Shown here: piece by piece, positions 1-6,449 of the stretch
How the letters are laid out: every line of letters starts with the position of its first letter
How positions within the stretch are numbered: the stretch's first letter is position 1
Assembly (NCBI GenBank): GCA_947461155.1
Contig: CANHKE010000068.1
Coordinates: 1 to 6,864, forward strand
DNA: 6,864 nucleotides
Reading direction: 5' to 3'
Source: Cytophagaceae bacterium
GTDB lineage: Bacteria; Bacteroidota; Bacteroidia; Cytophagales; Spirosomataceae
Notes under the pieces: generated by a model
Seen by the model: only the letters and a program-made list of their open reading frames with translations
Told to the model about the DNA's origin: nothing
Databases searched by the model: none
Position numbers and translations under genes: made by a program

Positions 1-1
1 A

Positions 2-394
2 ACAGCGCTGTCCATAGACGAAACCTATCAATTCCTACAAGATCCCGAAGCCGGAGGAATCTGCTTGTTTGTGGGAACCATTCGAAATAAAAACCAGAAT
101 AAAGACGTCGAAAATTTAACCATGGAGGCTTATAGCGCCATGGCCAAAAAACAAATGGAACGGATTGCCAACGAAGCCGCTGAAAAATGGCCGATTCGAA
201 ACATCAGTGTGTCACACCGGACAGGCAAATTGGAAATCGGTGATATCGCCGTGATTATCGGGGTTTGTTCCATTCACCGCGCAGAAGCATTTCAAGCCTG
301 CGAATGGTTAATCGACACATTGAAAAAGGAAGTACCTATTTGGAAAAATGAATTCTATACGGACGGTTCTGCCTGGCTTGTGCCCCATCCTTGA
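2..394 (+). CDS. moaE: Molybdopterin synthase catalytic subunit MoaE, 5' end cut by window edge
   Basis: MoaE is the large subunit of molybdopterin synthase. With the thiocarboxylated MoaD it inserts the dithiolene sulfurs into precursor Z (cPMP) in the cytoplasm, a step of molybdenum cofactor synthesis. The reading frame is open to the left edge, so about 130 residues are visible and perhaps 10-20 are missing; the first available start-like codon (TTG at 65) lies inside the conserved core and is not the real start. Visible family signatures are FVGTIRN (about residues 23-29), the AHR-like IHRAEAF segment, and LKKEVPIWKNE. In that last segment two lysines (codons at 323 and 344) sit seven residues apart, the same spacing as catalytic Lys119 and Lys126 of E. 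coli MoaE. The C-terminus ends normally at TGA 392-394. Its 3' end overlaps the opposite-strand gene by 40 bp. Other moa genes may lie to the left, outside the window. Confidence 0.95.
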   Translation, partial: TALSIDETYQFLQDPEAGGICLFVGTIRNKNQNKDVENLTMEAYSAMAKKQMERIANEAAEKWPIRNISVSHRTGKLEIGDIAVIIGVCSIHRAEAFQACEWLIDTLKKEVPIWKNEFYTDGSAWLVPHP

Positions 395-1434
395 TCAACC
401 ATTAAGTTGCAGCCGCGAATTTCCGAATTGTCAAAGCGGCCTAACACTTTAAAACGCTTGCCGTCTGACTCCAGCGAGCCTAAATCTTTCGTCTCGATAA
501 ACGGACACGAATCGATATTCGCCAAATCAATTACTTGAATTCCACCTACTCGGCCCGGCGTGGTGACCTTAGCAAACGGATCTGTCACCTCCCGCAACTG
601 AACACGCATCGATACACCTGGGGTAAAAATACCCGCCTCAGCAGCATAGGCCTGCGAGAATAATTCCGTCATCCCATATTCGGATGCAATGGTAGACAAA
701 CCCATGCGTTCCATCAAAAACACATGCACTCGTTCCCGAATCCATTCTTCGCGACGCCCCTTCATGCCCCCTGTCTCCATCACGATGATGCGACCATCCG
801 CCACGGCTTCTTTCCAAAACGAAAAATCTTGGCCGGAATCCACCCAATCCAATAACCCAAACGTGACCCCCATCACCCAAATTTTTCGATCAGTGGCAAG
901 CGCCTTTTTGATCTGAATAACCAAGTCTTCGTATTGATTCAAGAAAAAACCCGATAAGGACGACCCCGATTCTTGGATAAAATAATCCATCATAAAAACG
1001 AGCGAGGAGGTGCTCCGCTCCAAATATGAGGGTAAAAGGGCGAATATGTGGTAGTCCGACAATGCCCCATAGGCCGATTCAAAAATACGTTTGGATTGCA
1101 GCTGGTAAAATGCCGGATCGCACACGGGATGTTTGGACGGAATTTGACCCGTCGTACCTGAACTCTCAAAATCAAACAAGACAGGCGCCGAACCTGTTTG
1201 AACACGGTGGTTCTTAAATAACTCAATAGGTAAAAATGGAATAGCTTCCAACGATGTAACGGAAGCTGGATTTATGCCAAGAAGTTGCAGGTAATTTTTA
1301 TAGAGCGGATTGTACGCAACCGTAAATCGAAACATCTCCAACGCAATCACCTCAAAGTCGGCATCCTGCATATGCAGCACCTTTTCTCTCAATTCCGAAC
1401 GCCAAGGTTCCCACATGTTCAACTCCGACCGCAT
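355..1434 (-). CDS. LuxE/PaaK-type acyl-activating enzyme (acyl-protein synthetase-like)
   Basis: This is an adenylate-forming enzyme of the LuxE / phenylacetate-CoA-ligase-like group, which activates a carboxylic acid with ATP to an acyl-adenylate. LuxE then transfers the acyl group to a cysteine. Numbering is from TTG 1458; subtract 8 for the ATG used here. Visible motifs are FESSGTTG (97-104, phosphate-binding loop), ASEYGMTE (258-265), TKDLG (323-327) and GRFDNSEIRGC (340-350). The protein ends soon after, without the large C-terminal lid of full ANL ligases, and LuxE is similarly short. Cys350 is a candidate acyl acceptor by position (inference). No luxCDAB genes are nearby, so luminescence is unlikely and the substrate is unknown. 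The longest frame starts at TTG 1458, but that codon lies inside a good -7 box, so I prefer ATG 1434; ATG 1416 is also possible. The last 12 codons lie antisense to moaE. Confidence 0.82.
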   Translation of the reverse strand: MRSELNMWEPWRSELREKVLHMQDADFEVIALEMFRFTVAYNPLYKNYLQLLGINPASVTSLEAIPFLPIELFKNHRVQTGSAPVLFDFESSGTTGQIPSKHPVCDPAFYQLQSKRIFESAYGALSDYHIFALLPSYLERSTSSLVFMMDYFIQESGSSLSGFFLNQYEDLVIQIKKALATDRKIWVMGVTFGLLDWVDSGQDFSFWKEAVADGRIIVMETGGMKGRREEWIRERVHVFLMERMGLSTIASEYGMTELFSQAYAAEAGIFTPGVSMRVQLREVTDPFAKVTTPGRVGGIQVIDLANIDSCPFIETKDLGSLESDGKRFKVLGRFDNSEIRGCNLMVDQGWGTSQAEPSV

Positions 1435-1455
1435 TGCTTTTTTTGAATAATCGAA

Positions 1456-1486
1456 CAAAATTAAACCAAATCATTAACTTTACGAA
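1456..1486 (-). promoter_or_regulatory. Bacteroidota-type promoter for the LuxE-like gene
   Basis: Read on the minus strand, TAATTTTG (1463-1456) matches the Bacteroidota -7 consensus TAnnTTTG exactly. Exactly 19 bases upstream is TTCG (1486-1483), a 3-of-4 match to the -33 TTTG. Transcription would start near 1450, leaving a leader of about 15 nt before ATG 1434. This argues against the TTG at 1458 as the start codon. Predicted by eye only. Confidence 0.5.
1475..1482 (+). promoter_or_regulatory. Possible -7 box for the lipoprotein/DPP IV unit
   Basis: TAACTTTA matches the -7 consensus TAnnTTTG except for the last base, and sits 6 bases before the ATG at 1489. I see no matching -33 TTTG at the usual spacing. 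If it is real, the transcript would start close to the ATG and be nearly leaderless. The region has no Shine-Dalgarno sequence. Confidence 0.35.
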
Positions 1487-1488
1487 CT

Positions 1489-2040
1489 ATGTCCCGATTG
1501 ACACGCATTTCTTGTTGGCTTATTAGCCTTACCCTCCTAAGTTCTTGCTTGAAAGAACCAGATTGGTCGACCACGCCTGTCATTAAATTCCAGAAAATCG
1601 AAAAAATCACCAAAGTCAGCAATGATGGATTCGGTGGTAAAACCAAATTGGACTCCGTGATTATGCACATCTCCTTCCAAGATGGAGATGGCGATTTGGG
1701 CTTAACCGAAGCGCAACTCAAATCGAGCGCTCAGTACAAGGATTTTCGAAATTTCGAAGTGGCCGTTTTGCATAAAAAAAATGGCACCTATGCGCCGATT
1801 ACTTTTAGCCCTCCGTTAGGTGGACTGATGAATTTCAACTTTAATCCGGACCAAAAAACAGGCGCCATTGAAGGCTCAATCGCCTATTCCACCCAATTTG
1901 TTTATGCTTTTTACAAAGGCTATTCGCCGCGATTTACCCCCACTAACGATACCTTGAAATTTCAAATATTCATTCGCGATAACGCAAAAAATGTCAGCAA
2001 CACGGTGGAAACAGACCCCATTGTGATTTTCCAAAATTAA
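1489..2040 (+). CDS. Small lipoprotein with DGDGDLG motif, function unknown
   Basis: This is a 183-residue predicted lipoprotein. Residues 1-19 form a signal peptide (Arg3 and Arg6, then a hydrophobic stretch), ending in the lipobox LLSSC. Cys20 would be lipidated, giving a mature protein anchored to a membrane and probably exposed in the periplasm or at the surface. The mature part begins with a short low-complexity linker. It then carries an acidic DGDGD loop (65-69) within FQDGDGDLGLTEAQL, resembling a calcium-binding loop, although residue 12 of an EF-hand-like reading is Gln rather than Glu. The rest is rich in alternating hydrophobic residues typical of beta strands, and the NDTLKFQIFIRDNAKN segment (153-168) looks like a late strand pair of an Ig-like fold. 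I recall similar small DGDGDLG lipoproteins in Bacteroidota without a known function. DPP IV starts 20 bp downstream, so the two are probably co-transcribed. Confidence 0.85.
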   Translation: MSRLTRISCWLISLTLLSSCLKEPDWSTTPVIKFQKIEKITKVSNDGFGGKTKLDSVIMHISFQDGDGDLGLTEAQLKSSAQYKDFRNFEVAVLHKKNGTYAPITFSPPLGGLMNFNFNPDQKTGAIEGSIAYSTQFVYAFYKGYSPRFTPTNDTLKFQIFIRDNAKNVSNTVETDPIVIFQN

Positions 2041-2060
2041 CCTACTTCAAAAACAAACGC

Positions 2061-4238
2061 ATGAAAATCAACGCATACCTAATCGGGATTCTAGTCCTAT
2101 GTAGTTTACACCTACATGCCCAAAAAGAAATTACTTTAACGGATATTTGGCGAAATGGAACGTTCCAACAAAAAAACATTCAAAACCTCAATTGGACTGA
2201 GGATGGCCAATCCTATTTAGAATTAAAGGCGGGAAAAATTCTAAAAACCAACATTCAAGATCCGAGTAAATCCGAGGTACTCTTCGACGAAAAAAGCATC
2301 AAAACGGCGAGTGGCGAGATGATTCGCGTGCAAAAATTCAGCCTTTCCTCGGACGAGCAAAAGATTCTTATCGGGACTGCATCGGAAGCGATTTACCGCA
2401 GAAGTTCCACCGAAACCAATTATGTATTTGACAGAACAACTCAGCAATTGAAATTATTGGTTGCTGGGGGTAAGCAAATGCATGCTAGTTTTTCCCCTGA
2501 TGGAAAAAAGGTGGCTTTCGTTCGGGAAAATAACTTGTATTGGGTTGACTTGGCCACGGGCATGGAAAAGGCTGTGACGACATCGGGGAAAACCAATAGC
2601 ATTATTCATGGTGTTTGTGATTGGGTTTATGAAGAAGAATTTTCTTTTTCTAAGGCCTTTGCCTGGGCACCAGACAGTAAAAAAATAGCCTTTTACACGT
2701 TTGACGAAACGCAAGTTCCGGTCTACAACATGCAAATGTGGGGCGAATTATATCCCAAAGACTACCGCTACAAATACCCAAAAGCGGGAGAGGCAAATTC
2801 CATCGTCACGCTTTCTATCGCGCTCATTGAAACCAATTCCATTCAAAATGTGAATGTTGGCCCCATCAAAGACCAATACATTCCGCGGATGAAATGGACA
2901 AAAAATGCGGATGTTTTGGCGTTCATTCGCTTAAACCGTTTGCAGAATCACATGGAGTTAATTCACCATCATTTGACCCAAGCAAGTGAAACAGTGGTTT
3001 ATGAAGAGAAAACAGATACTTCTATTGAAATCGAATCCATAGGAAATGATATCACTTATTTAAGTGATCAAAAAAGCTTCCTGTTCACCTCAGAGAAAAG
3101 TGGGTTTAAACATATTTATTGGCAAGATATCGCGACGGGCAAACAGCGTGCGATCACCCAAGGAAATTGGGAAGTAGATGATTTATATGGGTATAATGAA
3201 AAGACGAAAACGCTCTATTTTAATTCGACTGAGCGTACGCCCATTGGCCGCGATGTGTATCAAATTTCTTTGGATGGATCAGGGAAAAAATTAATCGCGG
3301 GACTAACAGGAACGAATACGGCGACCTTTAGTCCCGATTATTCCTATTATATCTTAACACATAGTTCGGCGAAAAGCCCAGCTAAAATTTCGTTAAACAG
3401 CACGAAAACAGGCTTAGTACGCGTGTTGGAAGACAACGCGAAATTAGCCAGCCAAGTCACCGAGTATCAAATGTCACCCCGTGAATTTTTCGAAATTCCG
3501 TTGGCCAATGGCGATCACCTAAACGGGTACACCATTAAACCCGCGAACTTTGATCCGAACAAAAAATATCCGGTTTTAATGCATGTGTATGGGGGGCCGG
3601 GTAGCCAACAGGTGCTGGATGTGTTTCCGGCTGCGGATTACTACTGGTATCAAATGTTATTGAAAAAAGGCTATTTAATCTATTGCATCGACAACCGAGG
3701 AACGGGTGCACGTGGGGTTGCGTTCAAAAAGATTACGTATCAAAACTTGGGTAAAATCGAAGTAGAGGATCAAATCTTTGCCGCTAAATATTTGGGCGGA
3801 TTGCCTTATGTAGACGCATCGCGCATTGGAATTTGGGGCTGGAGCTATGGCGGATTTATGTCGGCCAACTGCCTAATGCAGGGTGCTTCGGTGTTCAAAG
3901 CGGCGATTTCGGTGGCCCCAGTGACCAACTGGCGTTTTTATGATTCGATTTATACGGAGCGTTACCAGCGTACTCCGCAGGAAAATCCGCATGGCTATGA
4001 TGACAATTCTCCGGTGAATCATGTGGAAAAACTGAAAGGAAATTTATTGCTTGTGCACGGCACGGGAGATGACAATGTGCATTTTCAGAATTCAGTTGCC
4101 TTGGAAGATGCCTTGATCAAAGCGAACAAACAATTTCAAAGTTTCTATTATCCGAACCGGAATCATGGAATCTCAGGTGGGAACACGCGATTACACTTGT
4201 ACCAAATGATGACGGATTTCTTGGAGAAAAACTTATAG
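2061..4238 (+). CDS. Dipeptidyl-peptidase IV, secreted S9B family serine peptidase
   Basis: This enzyme removes N-terminal dipeptides, preferably X-Pro or X-Ala, from peptides, probably in the periplasm to feed amino-acid uptake. At 725 residues it is full length for bacterial DPP IV. Residues 1-20 form a signal peptide (probable cut LHA|Q21); Cys14 is not in a lipobox. An N-terminal beta-propeller follows, with DWVYEEEF ending in Glu192-Glu193, matching the human Glu205-Glu206 pair that binds the substrate amino terminus. The alpha/beta hydrolase domain starts near residue 490. Its triad is Ser595 (GWSYGG), Asp670 (first D of GTGDDNVHF) and His702 (NRNHGIS); the Asp-His distance of 32 equals that of the human enzyme. 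Tyr510 (VYGGPGS) fits the oxyanion tyrosine, and Trp624, Tyr627 and Tyr631 fit the S1 pocket. The start has an A-rich leader and no Shine-Dalgarno sequence. The TAG stop abuts the TAA of the convergent kelch-like gene. Confidence 0.96.
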   Translation: MKINAYLIGILVLCSLHLHAQKEITLTDIWRNGTFQQKNIQNLNWTEDGQSYLELKAGKILKTNIQDPSKSEVLFDEKSIKTASGEMIRVQKFSLSSDEQKILIGTASEAIYRRSSTETNYVFDRTTQQLKLLVAGGKQMHASFSPDGKKVAFVRENNLYWVDLATGMEKAVTTSGKTNSIIHGVCDWVYEEEFSFSKAFAWAPDSKKIAFYTFDETQVPVYNMQMWGELYPKDYRYKYPKAGEANSIVTLSIALIETNSIQNVNVGPIKDQYIPRMKWTKNADVLAFIRLNRLQNHMELIHHHLTQASETVVYEEKTDTSIEIESIGNDITYLSDQKSFLFTSEKSGFKHIYWQDIATGKQRAITQGNWEVDDLYGYNEKTKTLYFNSTERTPIGRDVYQISLDGSGKKLIAGLTGTNTATFSPDYSYYILTHSSAKSPAKISLNSTKTGLVRVLEDNAKLASQVTEYQMSPREFFEIPLANGDHLNGYTIKPANFDPNKKYPVLMHVYGGPGSQQVLDVFPAADYYWYQMLLKKGYLIYCIDNRGTGARGVAFKKITYQNLGKIEVEDQIFAAKYLGGLPYVDASRIGIWGWSYGGFMSANCLMQGASVFKAAISVAPVTNWRFYDSIYTERYQRTPQENPHGYDDNSPVNHVEKLKGNLLLVHGTGDDNVHFQNSVALEDALIKANKQFQSFYYPNRNHGISGGNTRLHLYQMMTDFLEKNL

Positions 4239-5654
4239 TTTATTCAGGCGCTCGAACATACTTACGTGTAGACGGTAAATTAACATGCGCTGATCCTTTT
4301 CATCCGTTTGGATGTCAAGGACTTCTTTGCCGGGGTAAATGAGGCCGATGGCTTTGGTGAAATTTTCGATGAGTTTAGACCGGAATTGCCGCTGCGATTC
4401 GGGTGAACTCTTGTGTTTCCCAAAAAACGCAACAATTTGATGTCCGTTGACATAGCCTTGGCGGTAATTCAGCAGCATGAAATCCATGAATTGCTTTTCA
4501 TTTTCACCAAGCAATACCTTCAGTTGGTGTTTTTTTCGTCGGTTGCGCAAGGCAACTAAGACCGATAAAGCAAGGATAATTACGAGGAATCCAATCCCAA
4601 TTAACCCTACTTTCATAAATTCATTCACCCAGGTATCTTGGGTAATGGGCCCTAAATATTCACTATCGGCTAACACTTGAGTTAAAAGCAATTTGGAATA
4701 GCCCGCTGTTTTGTATGGGTAACTGGTAGGCGCATTTGTAAATACCAAGGTGTCGCCCGACAAATGTGTTAATTTTTCCAAACTCTCATCCGAATGACCA
4801 TCTCGAATATGAATCCGCGACGGATTTCTCCAGCGGTAAACTTTATAATCGTCCACGACATCGATGAGATAGATAGAATCCCAATTATAGGTTTGCTGGA
4901 CCAAGTCCACCATGACCATGAAGCGGCCATTAAATAGATAGTTCCGACTGTAATCTTTGCTAAAGAACTCCTTGATGACTGGCAACTTTACCTCTCCAAC
5001 GGCCTTAAATTCTTTGTTGTCAAAATTGAATTCATAAATATTCCAGTCAAATTCTGTAGCATTATGCAGCTCAGTATCATTCAATTTACTATTGGCCATG
5101 GAGACAAAACGATCCTTTGCTGGACAATAGCCAGACGGACTAAATGTAATTGCTTTAGGAATATCACCAGTAGCCTGAATGCTATTCCATTCTCCTCCTT
5201 TAAAATTAAATTCACTGATAATATTGGTTGATTGCCAAAAACCATACCCCCCAAAAGTGTATAACATACCCTTCCGAATAAACTGAAACGACCTACAATT
5301 TGCCCCTCGGAAAAATGTATGGTCGATGCGCTGAATTTCCCAAGTGGACTTATTGATTCGGTACACTTGCCCGGTACAATGAATCGTCAAATAAAACAGA
5401 TTGGAATTGGGAATGGCATATTCATTTACGCCACGATCTGTAGATAAGAAGTCGGTGGGGTTGACATCCTTAAATTGAGCTTTACTCACATAATGCCAAT
5501 TTATTCCATCCGTGCACCTGAAAATTTCTTGCTTTTCAAAGTCTAAGCGCAAAAAACTAGAAGCGTTTGATTCTTTCCATTTAAAATATTGGGCTTTCGC
5601 AGAGGTTGCTAAAAGGCAAACCAACAAGAAGATGAACAGCTTTATTCGCCGCAT
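4233..5654 (-). CDS. Kelch-like beta-propeller protein with one TM helix and a cytosolic domain
   Basis: This 473-residue membrane protein has an unknown role. Residues 1-21 are a signal peptide (probable cut AKA|Q22). Residues 22-345 would be periplasmic and rich in aromatic beta strands. YTFGGYGFW (132-140) is a kelch-like signature, and blocks such as IYEFNFDNKEF and IYLIDVVDDYKVYRW look like propeller blades. Residues 347-369 form one strongly hydrophobic helix followed by RNRRKK, which places the last 100 or so residues in the cytoplasm. That tail has charged predicted helices, a KSSPESQR..RSKLIENF stretch (415-432) and a DEKDQRMLIYRL segment (451-462). From memory this resembles conserved tails of other Bacteroidota membrane proteins and may be winged-helix-like; that is inference, not a recognised family. 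ATG 5654 is the only start that includes the full signal peptide. A weak -7-like TAACTTTT lies at 5674-5667. No partner gene is evident. Confidence 0.8.
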   Translation of the reverse strand: MRRIKLFIFLLVCLLATSAKAQYFKWKESNASSFLRLDFEKQEIFRCTDGINWHYVSKAQFKDVNPTDFLSTDRGVNEYAIPNSNLFYLTIHCTGQVYRINKSTWEIQRIDHTFFRGANCRSFQFIRKGMLYTFGGYGFWQSTNIISEFNFKGGEWNSIQATGDIPKAITFSPSGYCPAKDRFVSMANSKLNDTELHNATEFDWNIYEFNFDNKEFKAVGEVKLPVIKEFFSKDYSRNYLFNGRFMVMVDLVQQTYNWDSIYLIDVVDDYKVYRWRNPSRIHIRDGHSDESLEKLTHLSGDTLVFTNAPTSYPYKTAGYSKLLLTQVLADSEYLGPITQDTWVNEFMKVGLIGIGFLVIILALSVLVALRNRRKKHQLKVLLGENEKQFMDFMLLNYRQGYVNGHQIVAFFGKHKSSPESQRQFRSKLIENFTKAIGLIYPGKEVLDIQTDEKDQRMLIYRLHVSMFERLNKL

Positions 5655-5789
5655 AGAATGACTTTAAAAAGTTAAAAATGCAATTTTTTAAATTAAAAAG
5701 TAAAAAAATCTTAGGCATTGGTCAGGAATTTATGCCAAATTTTTCAACAAAAATGGCTAATTTTGAAACTTGTAAATTCCAACAGACAG
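5655..5789. other. AT-rich divergent intergenic region
   Basis: These 135 bases separate the start of the kelch-like gene (-) from the start of the decarboxylase gene (+). About 5661-5710 is very rich in A and T. A weak -7-like box for the minus gene (TAACTTTT at 5674-5667) and a good one for the plus gene (5758-5765) are present. An open frame can be extended back to TTG 5718, but it has no family similarity before residue 25 and is not treated as coding. Confidence 0.6.
5758..5765 (+). promoter_or_regulatory. -7 box for the phosphatidylserine decarboxylase gene
   Basis: TAATTTTG is an exact match to the Bacteroidota -7 consensus TAnnTTTG, the same octamer as in the promoter of the LuxE-like gene. 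No good -33 TTTG is seen at 19-21 bases upstream. The predicted transcript start is near 5772, about 18 nt before ATG 5790, which supports that start codon over the upstream TTG at 5718. Confidence 0.45.
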
Positions 5790-6449
5790 ATGACGTTACA
5801 CCGCGAAGGAAAATCTTTACTTATTAGTTCATTGCTTATCGTTTTAGTAATCAATGGCCTCGTTGCTTATTTTTTTCCTGAAAATGTATACTTACGCGAA
5901 ACAATTGTAGTCATTACATCACTCTTTTATTTAATCATTCTTCAATTTTTTCGTGTACCTGCGCGCCATACCGAAATCAACCCAAATCACATCATAGCGC
6001 CTGCTGACGGCAAAGTAGTTGTGATAGAGGAAGTGGAAGAACCTGAATATTTCAAGGGTAAACGCAAGCAAGTTTCGATCTTCATGTCACCACTGAATGT
6101 GCATGTGAATTTCAATCCAATCTCTGGCATTGTAACCTATTTCAAATACCATCCTGGTAAATATTTGGTTGCTTGGCACCCGAAATCCAGTACTGAAAAC
6201 GAACGTACCACCTGCGTAGTCAAGCATGAAAACGGTACCGAAATTTTATTTCGTCAAATCGCCGGCGCGTTAGCCAAACGTATTTGTTGGTACGTCAAAG
6301 AAGGCGACCAAGTAACGCAAGGACAGGAATTTGGCTTTATCAAATTTGGTAGTCGGATCGATATCTACCTTCCTTTAGACGCAGAAATTTGCGTGAACAT
6401 TGGTGATAAACCCGTGGGAAGTGAAACGATTATTGCCAAGCTTCGCTAA
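5790..6449 (+). CDS. psd: Phosphatidylserine decarboxylase, short two-helix type
   Basis: This enzyme decarboxylates phosphatidylserine to phosphatidylethanolamine at the cytoplasmic membrane, using a pyruvoyl group made by self-cleavage. The 219-residue protein starts with MTLHREG, the usual beginning of Bacteroidota homologues; the open frame upstream to TTG 5718 lies across the promoter and is rejected. Two hydrophobic helices are at about 9-29 and 36-53. Conserved motifs are APADGKV with Asp73, FMSPLNVHVN with His105, AWHPKSSTENERT (128-140) and KFGSRID (185-191). Self-cleavage would fall between Gly187 and Ser188, giving a beta chain of 187 residues and an alpha chain of 32 residues with an N-terminal pyruvoyl group. 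This is the short form of the family, with FGS in place of the LGST of E. coli Psd. No pssA or cdsA is visible nearby. Its 3' end overlaps the convergent reductase gene by 20 bp. Confidence 0.94.
   Translation: MTLHREGKSLLISSLLIVLVINGLVAYFFPENVYLRETIVVITSLFYLIILQFFRVPARHTEINPNHIIAPADGKVVVIEEVEEPEYFKGKRKQVSIFMSPLNVHVNFNPISGIVTYFKYHPGKYLVAWHPKSSTENERTTCVVKHENGTEILFRQIAGALAKRICWYVKEGDQVTQGQEFGFIKFGSRIDIYLPLDAEICVNIGDKPVGSETIIAKLR

Noticed and set aside
391..398. TTGATCAA palindrome at the end of moaE
   Set aside because: A single 8-base palindrome next to a stop codon, expected by chance; no second copy or flanking symmetry is seen.
638..1226. Several short open frames on both strands inside the LuxE-like gene
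   Set aside because: They are shadows of a conserved coding region, with unnatural compositions (rich in Arg, Cys, Ser and Pro).
1435..1458. TTG 1458 as start of the LuxE-like gene
   Set aside because: The codon forms the last three bases of the predicted -7 box, so it would be upstream of the transcript start; ATG 1434 or 1416 fits better.
2241..2735. Two minus-strand open frames (68 and 93 codons) inside the DPP IV gene
   Set aside because: They are antisense to a well-supported conserved coding region and show no recognisable protein features.
4228..4240. AAACT-TAT-AGTTT inverted repeat at the DPP IV/kelch-like stop codons
   Set aside because: The stem is only 5 A/T-rich pairs with a 3-base loop, too weak to be an intrinsic terminator.
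5718..5789. N-terminal extension of the phosphatidylserine decarboxylase from TTG 5718
   Set aside because: The extra 24 residues have no family similarity and cross an exact TAATTTTG -7 box; MTLHREG at 5790 matches the usual start.
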